From positions 1-60,580 of the forward strand of contig JASAON010001568.1 in the NCBI GenBank assembly GCA_030849065.1: a DNA stretch of 60,580 nucleotides. The letters run 5' to 3'. The notes under the pieces were generated by a model. It saw nothing but the letters and a program-made list of their open reading frames with translations. It was not told the origin of the DNA and made no database searches. How positions within the stretch are numbered: the stretch's first letter is position 1; each line of letters starts with the position of its first letter. Both the position numbers and the translations under genes were made by a program. This DNA is from Jaenimonas drosophilae (lineage: Eukaryota > Euglenozoa > Kinetoplastea > Trypanosomatida > Trypanosomatidae). This document shows, one piece after another, positions 17,324 through 26,500 of the stretch.

Positions 17324-20300
17324 TTATAGTTGCCGACGAAGAATGTGGTTTACGGATGGCAAACCGAGGAGATACGCCACAGGAGCCACGCTGGTGGCAA
17401 CGGCGGATACGAAGCCCATGACAATGGTGATGAGCAGTTGTTGATAGGGAAAGACGAAGGGGAGAGGCAGTTGCGAGAAGAGGACGTTCTGCATCTGGAG
17501 GGTGTAGGCCACGACCATGCCCACCGCCAGGCCCAAGAGTGCGGCCGACACAAGTAGAATGAAAGCCTCCCACACAAAGAGGCGGTACACTTGGAAGTTG
17601 GTCATGCCCAGACACAAGAGGATGCCAATCTCCTTGGAGCTATTCATCACGTTAGCTGTCATACTGCTCAGGAGGGAGAAGAAGCAAATGAGAAGGATCA
17701 TCACCTCCGCCAGGACAAAAAAGGTGTTCAAAATGGATTGCGCCTCGACGAAATCGGAGGTTGCGGATTCCGCCGTTGAGATGGAGGCCGAGATGCTTTT
17801 GGAGTTGAAGAACGTTCGCAGCGACGCCTCCACCACTTTGCTATCCCCCTTCATGGAGATAACGACGTACTGAATTGGCAGGACATAGCAGCTCATGGTG
17901 TTGTATTGCATGTGGCTGAGTGCTGGCATGGAGCTGAGGAGGGCACCCATGTTGTTGGGAAACTTGGTCATGAGCAACTGTGGTGAGCTATCCAGGGCAG
18001 CATCGGGCTGCAAAAGTGTGCGCCGTACCACAGGTTGTTCCGAGGGGCTCCCTGTGTTGAAGGTCACCGCCTCGACGGCGGATGAATCCATATCCAGGGC
18101 AAAGGTGCGGTAGGTGGTCGTAGCCACAATGAGCTTGTGAAAGCCCTTGGCAGCGTAGAGAGCCCCGGAGAGGCCGTACTGCCCCACAGTGGACGCCATG
18201 CGGTGCACCTTGAGGAAGCGCTTCGAGACCACCTCATAGTAGTTGGGGGAGATGGCAGTAACCTGCGAGGGGCTCGTCTGGAAGCGTCCCATTGTCTCAA
18301 GCTGCGCGTCCGACACCATCCAATTGAAGGATTTCATGGAATACGTACGGTAGCCCATCTTCTGAATGCTGCCATCACTTAGCAAGGGTGCCACACTGCG
18401 CCGCATCTCGGCAAAGTTGTCCAGATAGAAGCCACCGTTGTAGGTGCTAATACGCATGGAGTAATCCCCCGGACTTGGGTACTGCTTCGTATAGGAGAAG
18501 GTGATGAGCATATCCGCACCAACATTGCGCTCAGCTCCATACACCATGGACTGCAGCTGGACCTGAAAGGCCACCGTGATGAAGAGAATGAAGGCAAGGG
18601 CAAGTGAATACATGAGGGTGGTTTTTTGGTTGCGTTGACGGTGCGCTGCAAGGTTCTTTAGCACGCTATCAAAGACACCGCCAGCTTCCCAGAAGCAGAA
18701 GAGGTAGGCGACGCCGGTTTCAATCACCCGTTGAAAGTTAGAGGCAAGGAGGACCAAGCCCGCCAGCATGCCGACCAGAACTGCGAAGAAGATGGTGAAG
18801 AGCTCACTGAGATTCATCTTGATCAAACTGAGTGGGAGCATGACGTAGATCAAGAAGCCAAAGATGGCCATGAGAAGACCCAGTCCAAGCATTGACCAAC
18901 TGAGACTGGAGCCATCATTGCGCTTAATGCTGTAGATGACTCCGCTGTTCCGTGAGCGGGTGGAATTTAGAGCGTCGGGAAGGTTCAGGGCGAGGACAGA
19001 GAGCAGCGGAAAAATGGTGGCCGCGAGGGGGAGGCCAAGACCAACCAAGGTCGACCAGCCAAGCGAAGTGCCCGAGACTAGCGGCTGAAGCGGAATCTCT
19101 AACTTAGGCTCGAAGACTTGGCTTCGTAGGACCGAGTACGCTGCCTGACCACCTGCCATGCCCAAGATCCAGGCTGGAATGGCAAAGGCGTAGACGTTGA
19201 CGAAGAGCAAGATGACCAAGTTGCCCTTGGAGAAGCCAATCATGCGCTGCAGACCCATTTCATAAGTGCGTGTTTCCACGTCGAGTGTGAGCAGGGAATG
19301 GATGATGACCAAGCTCATGAAGCCCAGAGCCAAGATGATGATGCTGACAATAAGTCCAATGAAGCTCGTGAAGTACTTGACGGTGTCAAGGAAGTTAATG
19401 AGGGGAGCATTGGCGTCCAGCTGGTTATAGCCAATCTTAGTGATGATGACGCCTGCCCAGCTGGAAAACTCCGAGAGAATGTGTGCGTAGCTGGAGCTGA
19501 CGTAGATGGAGGTACGTCGTTTGGTGGGGATTCGGAAGTAAACGGAGCTCACGTATTCGTCCGGGTTTACTGCCGCCACCCGTGCGGCTTGCTGCGAGTA
19601 TACTGGGGATATGCCGCTCGCCACCACCTTTGAGGTCTGCCGATAGTCAATGACGGCGAAGCTGCTGGAGGCGGGAAACTTCGTGCCAAAAGACCCGCAC
19701 ACACCAGCGATACGAGCAGAGATGATGATGGAGGTGGAGGAGGCCTGCGCGGATTGAAACAGCTGCCTCAGTGGGGTATCCACATCTCCCCACAGGAAGA
19801 CGACGTCACCCGAGGACACCCCAAGTTGCGTGGCCACCTTCGTCGAGAGAATAATCTCGCCCACCCCGGGCGGGTTGTAGCCGAAGTCCGCCCCCATCCC
19901 AATCTTTTCCTCTTGCTCAAAGTCAATGGCCGTCACCTGCACTTTGGGCCCACTCGTGGTGTTGCAGTAGTTGGATAAACACCCCGTTGACCCGCCACAG
20001 ATGCCGCCCCACTCCGACATCCATGGATTGTCTGAGGGGAGTGTTGGGCACGACACCGACTCGGACACCGCCGTCAAGGAGAAGACAATACGAGGAGTCA
20101 TTTGACGGTACTGAGAATCCAAGGAAGACACCGCTTCCGTGATGGCAGAGTAGCTGAGTGAGGAAGCCTTGGCTATTTGGCCGCCGGGCTGCAGGACCAA
20201 GTCGGCCAGTCCGTCGGTGTTCTCGCCCAGCTTGAGGAACACAAAGGGGAGGGCGAAGAGAATGGAGAGCATCAGGACGCACACCGTCACAGTGAAACAT

Positions 20301-20617
20301 GTGGAGCAGCAGCTGAGGGCGTAGGTTCCTTTCCGCTCGCGGATCTGAATCCACGTCAGGCCCAAAAAGAGCCGCCACTTGCACAGAGACTTCCAGCCAT
20401 CAATAGCAAAGCGTTTCACCCCTGACCCACAACTCTCTGGTTGTTGTTCGAAAAAATCAATATCCGTCCGCCTGGGTGGATCTGCCGTCACCCCTTCTTG
20501 TGCCTCGTTCGGTGCCGGCAAGGCCATTGGGTTGCACGTGGTACTGCCGGATTCACTCGCCGATAGTGGGTTCTGTGTACCGCCTCTCCTTGGATAGCAA
20601 TCGATGCTGTTCGGCAT
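17324..20617 (-). CDS. FtsX-type (MacB/LolC-like) 10-TM permease
   Basis: The 1097-residue protein has one N-terminal TM helix (about 100-130, VCVLMLSILFALPFVFLKL), a large extracytoplasmic domain with many Ser/Gly strands, three TM helices (about 405-550), two more (about 575-632), another at 665-690, a second large extracytoplasmic domain, and three C-terminal TM helices (about 965-1090). TM triplets flanking large soluble domains match the FtsX-like permease fold duplicated in one chain, as in 10-TM members of the MacB/LolCE class. Bacterial relatives need a separate ATPase; no ABC nucleotide-binding domain is encoded here or nearby. Residues before 90 are cytosolic and polar. The start at 20617 is the first ATG; Met32 is an alternative. 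Substrate and membrane are unknown. Fold call fairly firm, function open. Confidence 0.8.
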   Translation of the reverse strand: MPNSIDCYPRRGGTQNPLSASESGSTTCNPMALPAPNEAQEGVTADPPRRTDIDFFEQQPESCGSGVKRFAIDGWKSLCKWRLFLGLTWIQIRERKGTYALSCCSTCFTVTVCVLMLSILFALPFVFLKLGENTDGLADLVLQPGGQIAKASSLSYSAITEAVSSLDSQYRQMTPRIVFSLTAVSESVSCPTLPSDNPWMSEWGGICGGSTGCLSNYCNTTSGPKVQVTAIDFEQEEKIGMGADFGYNPPGVGEIILSTKVATQLGVSSGDVVFLWGDVDTPLRQLFQSAQASSTSIIISARIAGVCGSFGTKFPASSSFAVIDYRQTSKVVASGISPVYSQQAARVAAVNPDEYVSSVYFRIPTKRRTSIYVSSSYAHILSEFSSWAGVIITKIGYNQLDANAPLINFLDTVKYFTSFIGLIVSIIILALGFMSLVIIHSLLTLDVETRTYEMGLQRMIGFSKGNLVILLFVNVYAFAIPAWILGMAGGQAAYSVLRSQVFEPKLEIPLQPLVSGTSLGWSTLVGLGLPLAATIFPLLSVLALNLPDALNSTRSRNSGVIYSIKRNDGSSLSWSMLGLGLLMAIFGFLIYVMLPLSLIKMNLSELFTIFFAVLVGMLAGLVLLASNFQRVIETGVAYLFCFWEAGGVFDSVLKNLAAHRQRNQKTTLMYSLALAFILFITVAFQVQLQSMVYGAERNVGADMLITFSYTKQYPSPGDYSMRISTYNGGFYLDNFAEMRRSVAPLLSDGSIQKMGYRTYSMKSFNWMVSDAQLETMGRFQTSPSQVTAISPNYYEVVSKRFLKVHRMASTVGQYGLSGALYAAKGFHKLIVATTTYRTFALDMDSSAVEAVTFNTGSPSEQPVVRRTLLQPDAALDSSPQLLMTKFPNNMGALLSSMPALSHMQYNTMSCYVLPIQYVVISMKGDSKVVEASLRTFFNSKSISASISTAESATSDFVEAQSILNTFFVLAEVMILLICFFSLLSSMTANVMNSSKEIGILLCLGMTNFQVYRLFVWEAFILLVSAALLGLAVGMVVAYTLQMQNVLFSQLPLPFVFPYQQLLITIVMGFVSAVATSVAPVAYLLGLPSVNHILRRQL

Positions 20618-20647
20618 GCAACGTCACCGGCGTTGACGTCAGTTTCC

Positions 20648-20679
<32 letters not shown>

Positions 20680-21478
20680 AGTAGATATATATACAAACTA
20701 GTGAAGTGAAATGAGTGAGCAACAATAACTACACTGAGAGAGGGAGAGGGGAAGTCAATGAAGATAAGGTGAAGGCAGTAGCAAGTGCAGGTCTGGTGGC
20801 ACACAAATGCAGGATGCGGCCGCACATCAACACACCAAGAGGAGTTCAAGAGTAGTCATTGTTGTGGGTGAGGTGGACGTCGGGGAGGGAAGAGGTTGGT
20901 TGGATATTCATGATAAAAGCGCAGAGGAATGCAATCAAACAAAAAACGAGTCAATCAGAGCCCTGAAAAGCTGGAACCCAAATTCATGAAGGGGATTGGT
21001 TGTGCAGTGTACGAGGAGTACGGCCACGTGCCGCTCTCCCCATCCCCATATCTGCACGAGAGCAACTCTTTGGAGGGGTAGGGAGAAAGAGAGGGATGGA
21101 GTGGGGTGGGTCTTCAACGGCGGGTCCAGTGCGTCAACGATGCCAAATATTGATCCAGAGCAAAGACGAACTGGGGTAGGGGTTCCGTCCATGTGTGCTG
21201 CTCTGTTGTTGCGCATGACCAGCGAGAAGAAGAGAGAGATGATCGGAGGGTGGTGTTAAGGAGCTTCTGCTGCATCGCCTTTTCCCCGTTTATGATTTGA
21301 AAAAGGAGGAGCGCATCCCATCCTCGTCATCGCTTCAGTTCATTGCACACACAACATCATCATCATTTCATCATTTGCACGCAGCAAATACAACGGCGCC
21401 AACTAGCAGCAACTGGAACAACCAAGAGAACCAAGGACAGGCAAGCACAACCAAGGTCAACTTTATCATCCTCGTCCG
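20618..21478. other. Intergenic region upstream of the permease gene
   Basis: No gene is supported in these 861 bases. A (CAA)n run at 20647-20680 lies just upstream of the permease ATG and reads (TTG)n on the transcribed strand. Confidence 0.4.
20647..20680. repeat. (CAA)n microsatellite
   Basis: About 11 CAA triplets on the plus strand, 30 bases upstream of the permease start codon, so probably in its 5' UTR as (TTG)n. Confidence 0.95.
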
Positions 21479-22816
21479 TCACGACAAACGTTGGCGGTGA
21501 TGTGGTAGGGCTGGCAGACCAACTCCAGTGGATTTCCCGGTTGGTGCCCCGCCCTTCTCTGATGGAAGTACGCCTTTGAGATAGCGAATGTTGGGTGCGA
21601 GACGCTCCAGTTGGGCGGAGCTCGGGTTGCGTGCCAGTCTAAACTTTTCCTCTTCGGCGTAGCTCACCCCACTCGGTGAAGGCTTCTCCGTTGGCATGGC
21701 GGCGTAGGAGATGGTGCGACGGTTGTGCCAGCGGCTGCTGTCTTGAGGGCCGAGTGGATCTGCGGCAGAGGAGCCCGTCATGGTCTCGACACTTCGTCCG
21801 GTGAATTGTGCCCCCGCCACCGCCGTCTCTACGCTACTCAGGCGTCGTTTGCCCGCGTTGTAGTTATAATTGGCACGTCCATCTTGGCGGCAGTTGCGGC
21901 AGAGGAATGGCATGAAGATGGGCTTCTCCTCGCATGCATCCACCTGAACGGATTCATTGACGTGGATGGGAGGTTGGGCAGCGATCCACTCAGCAAAACT
22001 GTTAAGAAGGTGGCCCTGACGGGCGTAGTAGAGCTCCTGGGCTGCCTCCTCCACCTCGAGTGAGCGGACGTAGATGCTCCGCCAGCTGGGTAGTTGCGAG
22101 CACAACGCACGAAGGGTGTCTTCCTGCAGGGCGTAGACGTAGGGTGCAAATTTGGCCGCGGCGTGATCAATAGCCTCGAGCTCTGCCTGATAGCGGCTGG
22201 TGCCGGGAGCGGCGCCATCGTCGTGGTTACGCGAAGACGAAGGTTGTGCTTCCACTTCATCCGAGTTGCAGAAGATGTGTGGCTCCTCCGCCACACCACC
22301 TGTTGCTGCGGAGAGCATCCGCGCCGCCACCGTCAAGTTGTAGAGGGAGTCCGTGTGGGTGAGGGTCATGGAGAAGACGCGCAACAAATCTTCGGTCAGG
22401 GTCAGAACCTGCGCACCAAGACGCCCAACCAAATGGGCACAACGTCGGGCGGTGAGGTTATCACGAATACGACGGAAAATGTGTTTGGAGAGAGATGCCT
22501 CACGAATGGTGTAGAGTTGCGTCGAGGCATCGCAAGTGGTGGGTGCGTTATGGTTGATTTGTGCGGTATTGGTTGGTTGCGAAGGATGATCCCCATCGTT
22601 TGCGTGTTGCGTGGTGGGGCTTACGCTGGATGAGTGCTGCTGAAGCAGCGCTTCCAACTCGTCCACACGCTCCATCATTATGGTGGATGTGCGTGCGTCA
22701 TGGTTCTCCGCAGACGCGAGGTCGTCCATCTGCGACCGCCACTTTCTCCACGTCGAGGCCGGAATGCTGTACATCTCCTCGACCATGTTTGCGTATTTAG
22801 CTGCTGTTCTTTTCAA
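21479..22816 (-). CDS. Unknown helical protein, 445 residues
   Basis: I do not recognise this protein. The N-terminus (about 1-65) is helical with a short coiled-coil-like segment (MMERVDELEALLQQH). A Thr/Asn/His-rich linker follows, then a helical region at about 105-280 with regular hydrophobic spacing (for example LTEDLLRVFSMTLTHTDSL and LCSQLPSWRSIYVRSLEVEE). A CRNC pair near residue 320 is the only possible metal-binding hint. The C-terminal 130 residues are Ser/Gly-rich and likely disordered. Codon use and GC content match the neighbours, and the frame is the only long one in the interval, supporting a real gene. Met11 is an alternative start. No signal peptide or TM helix. Confidence 0.65.
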   Translation of the reverse strand: MKRTAAKYANMVEEMYSIPASTWRKWRSQMDDLASAENHDARTSTIMMERVDELEALLQQHSSSVSPTTQHANDGDHPSQPTNTAQINHNAPTTCDASTQLYTIREASLSKHIFRRIRDNLTARRCAHLVGRLGAQVLTLTEDLLRVFSMTLTHTDSLYNLTVAARMLSAATGGVAEEPHIFCNSDEVEAQPSSSRNHDDGAAPGTSRYQAELEAIDHAAAKFAPYVYALQEDTLRALCSQLPSWRSIYVRSLEVEEAAQELYYARQGHLLNSFAEWIAAQPPIHVNESVQVDACEEKPIFMPFLCRNCRQDGRANYNYNAGKRRLSSVETAVAGAQFTGRSVETMTGSSAADPLGPQDSSRWHNRRTISYAAMPTEKPSPSGVSYAEEEKFRLARNPSSAQLERLAPNIRYLKGVLPSEKGGAPTGKSTGVGLPALPHHRQRLS

Positions 22817-23567
22817 TCGTTTTACGGGAAGTTCCTATTCCCACGCACACGTTCCTGCCAATCTACGCCAACTGCAACAGAACACTCCAGAAGCGTCAGA
22901 TTGATGAGGTCCTGACGACTGTGTTTGTGCAGGAGAGTACTGCTGATATTGATCTTCAAGAAAGTACCAATATTTCTATTGTGGTGTAGGTCGTTGGGAG
23001 AATGTGGAGGTGTGCTCGCAAGTGTGGTATTGACCTATCCTATGCCAGCATGAAGACTAACAGAATACAGAATAGGGTGAAGCGCACGTAGGAGCATGAT
23101 GGATGAAGCACGACATCGAAATAATTGAAGCCTAGAAGGTGGCTGTATATCGGTGCAGTTGTTGTATGGTAGGTAGGTACACAAGAGAGATCATATCCAC
23201 GGGGTGAAGACGCACAGGGCAATAAAAAAGAAGCCGAAGCAACACGTGAGGAAGACGGGAGTGCATCGATGGTGCCGAACCCACCGCCGTGTCTTCCATT
23301 CGTTGAATGAGATACATCACGGCATCGCCAATGACAAAAACAATACAAAAAACAACCTTCTTCAAACAATTTCATTGAAAAGTGTGTGGTGGTGGGGAAG
23401 CACTCAGAGAGGTCAGAAGGCAAACACTGAGAAGCGTGCAGTAGACATACACATGAAGCAGCCCACACAGACATCTCCCCCAACACACGTACAACATGCA
23501 TACAACATGCAGCCCAGCAACACAAGCCCAAACAACCTGTTCGTACGTGCTCTACGCTGGATGAGAG
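22817..23567. other. Intergenic region between the 1702-residue coiled-coil gene and the unknown 445-residue gene
   Basis: No gene is supported in these 751 bases. Minus-strand frames at 23040-23531 and 23132-23365 are Cys/Ser-rich and lack family resemblance; I treat them as chance frames. Confidence 0.4.
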
Positions 23568-26500
23568 CTACAAGAGGCTCAGTGCGGCGCAACTGGAACG
23601 CAGTCTCGACACGTTGATGGGGATCTTGGCCGTCTTCTTGGATGCCTCCTTTGACGATCGTGTCGGTGTTTGGTCCGTCGCAACCGATGGCGTTGGATCT
23701 TCAAAGGATGGAGCCCAACGACCAAGGTTGGAGAGACGTCGTGGAAGCTCCGGCCGCTTACCCTCTTCGAAGACCACCTTCTTCTGCGAGCCCTGACGGG
23801 TGCGGGTTTTTCCCGCCTTCTTGGCTGCCACCACGGGTGTACCTGGAATGACAAGCTTCTCCGCGAGCTCATCCTCCTGCTCGCAGACGAGAAGATCCAC
23901 CTTGGTGCGTAGTCGCTCCAGCATCACCGTGGCCCCAAAGGCGCTCAGCCCGTGGAGGCCAGCTGAGGGGCTCTCCTTCTCCTCCTTCTTGGCCACCTTC
24001 TTCACCTTCTTCGCCTTGGCCTTCAGTGAGCCACACTGCGAAGCCTGCAAACCAAGAAGACGTGCCAACACAAAGGTGGAGGCATCCAGGCTGGCCTGCA
24101 GATTGCTCGCACGTCCTTGGATCAGCATCTGCAAGCGCTGTGCGTGCAGTGGATCGACCAAGCTCTTCTTCTTCTTGGCCCGGGTCTTGGCAGTTTCATT
24201 GGCCGCAGCAGCGGCTTCCGCGGCGGTAGCGGGCTTAACGTTGGGCGTGAGAAGATTCTGGCAGGTTGGGTAGGCTCCGAGAGTGAAGGTGGTGCGGTGC
24301 TTCGAGGGGCTCCCTCCTCCACTCTGCGTAGGTGTGCTCGGCATCTGCAGCTGAGACACAGAGTTCGAGAGAGAGGCAGAGTTGCGGCGATCATCTTCAA
24401 CGGGGGCAGTGACGCGACGCAGAGGATTCTCCATGCCGGCGTTGCCACGCTCAAGGCGATGCGCGCAGCTGAGGTAGGCCCCCTTCACCTCCTCTTCAAA
24501 GGCGGCGGTGGCTGCACGTGCAAGCTGCTTCTCCGAGGCGTAGACGGGGGCCTTGGCGCCGACAACACGTGAAGATGGTCGGTGCTCCTCTTGCGTGGAG
24601 TCGGTGATGGGCAAAGTTGCGGAGTTGGAGATGAGTGTGCGGGCAGCCTCCGTGGCATTGGGGCCCCAGACAATGTAGAGCATACGTACCGCCAAGGAGA
24701 GGTGCAGCAAGGAGCAGGATTGGCTCTCCTCCATCAGATTAAAATCATCGTTGTTTGTGGTTGGCGGAATCGGCCCATTCGCCGAGGCTGCCCGCGAGGA
24801 ATCGGGGCCGGTGTTGATGTAGAAGGGCGCGTCCGTGAATTGCTCTAGCTTCACCTCATCTTCATGAAGCAGCAGCTTGTCGTACTGCATCAGGTGATGC
24901 ATGAAGGAGATGGCCTGGCTCGCATCCAGCCCGAGACGATCAAAGGTATTCAGCATGCCCTTCTTTAAGCTCGCCACGGGGAGGTTGCCATCGCAATCCT
25001 CCGCACCTTCGGCGGCGTAGCGCTCATGTCGTGCCGCGCATGACCGCAGCACCGCATCCATCATGAACTTTTGTTGTTGCAGGAATACATCCAAGGTGAG
25101 GGTGAGGTACTCCTGGTAGAAGTGAGATGGGCTTGTTGTGTGTGGGTCGTAGTCGAAGATGCGGCTGAAGTGGATGAGCGAGGACGGCTGATCCAGGGCG
25201 AGGGCGAAGCGCAGACGCTGAAGATGCAAGCCAGAAGGTGGCACCTGCCCGACAGGTTGGAGCGGCGGGAGATAATCGTGCAAGCTGGTGGATGTTGGGG
25301 GGAACAGAGCGCTGGCAAGTGAGAAGCGCGGCACACCACAACACGTCACGGCGTAGGTGGTGAAGCAGTGGCGATGAAACAACCTCAGCACCTCGTGCAA
25401 CGGGAGGAGCCCACGCATCGCGGCGGTGGTGCGTCGCTTGACATTATCCATGGTCGCGCGTTGGGCACGGGTGCGGTCGAAGCGGAGCTTGCCATAGATG
25501 CCCGTGCTGCGTGCTTCGTCGTAGTCGGCCAAGATGGAGCTGTGCGGGCCGAGGATGGCGTGGATGCGGTGATCCACGAGCTCCCACGCGGGGAAAACAT
25601 CATCCTCCTTGTACTGCGGGCCCTCCAGCGGAGATGGATCGGCGGTGAATTCCTCGCCATCACGTCGATGGCGGAGCTCGTCGAGGTACTCACGCAATCC
25701 ATGTACGAGGAGCCGGTCTGGGGAGGGCGTCGTGGATCGCTCGGAACGACGTTCGCTGTTGGAGTGGACGGATATCGCACTGGTTGAACGCTCCGTGTTG
25801 GTGATATCGGGGCTCGCTTTGGGTGGAGATGCGGTGTGGTTGCGGCCAGGGAGAATGGTGCCGAAGCCCTCACCATCGCTATCTTCCTCTGCCTCCTCCA
25901 GCTCCCCAATGAGCGGGGTTTGATCCACGAGGGTTGCGACCCGCGCGAGAGCTCCGAGCGGCTGATCGGTGCGAAAGTCTCGACTACTCGCCTTGGGATC
26001 ATTGGGGTCGGCAAAGGGCATAAAATCGTCCTCCTCCCCATCCTTGTGTGGTGCCTCTGCATCACCGAGGTGTTGGCCGTCGGGGATGGGCGTGTGCAGC
26101 CATCGACGGAGTGCCGCCACCCCATCCGCCTGAAACGCCTCGATGCTGGCGTAGAAGTTGATGCCAACCATCTCTGGAATGAGTTGGTGCGAAACAAGAT
26201 AGAAGAGTCGGAAGTCGGCGTCGTGGTCTCGGTACTCCATCGTGTAGTAGTAGAGTGCGCAGAGGAGTTCCGCCACACCAGGTGAGATGTCTGGCGGTGG
26301 AGGCGGGGCCTCATCTGATGCAAAGGCGGCAGGTCGGCGGCTCTTGGCGTGCATCACTGTGGCGAAGAAGAGCCTGCCACCATCCCACATGTTGCGCTCG
26401 GAGCGACTTGGGACGCCACGCACCGCGGCCAGCTCCGCTTCGGTGAGCTCCGCCTCAGCGAGGTTGGGATGCAGAAAGCGAATAGCAAAAATAATGAGTG

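Noticed and set aside
20640..20685. (CAA)n tract as a polyglutamine-coding remnant
   Set aside because: It lies in spacer DNA upstream of the permease ATG and is not part of a supported frame.
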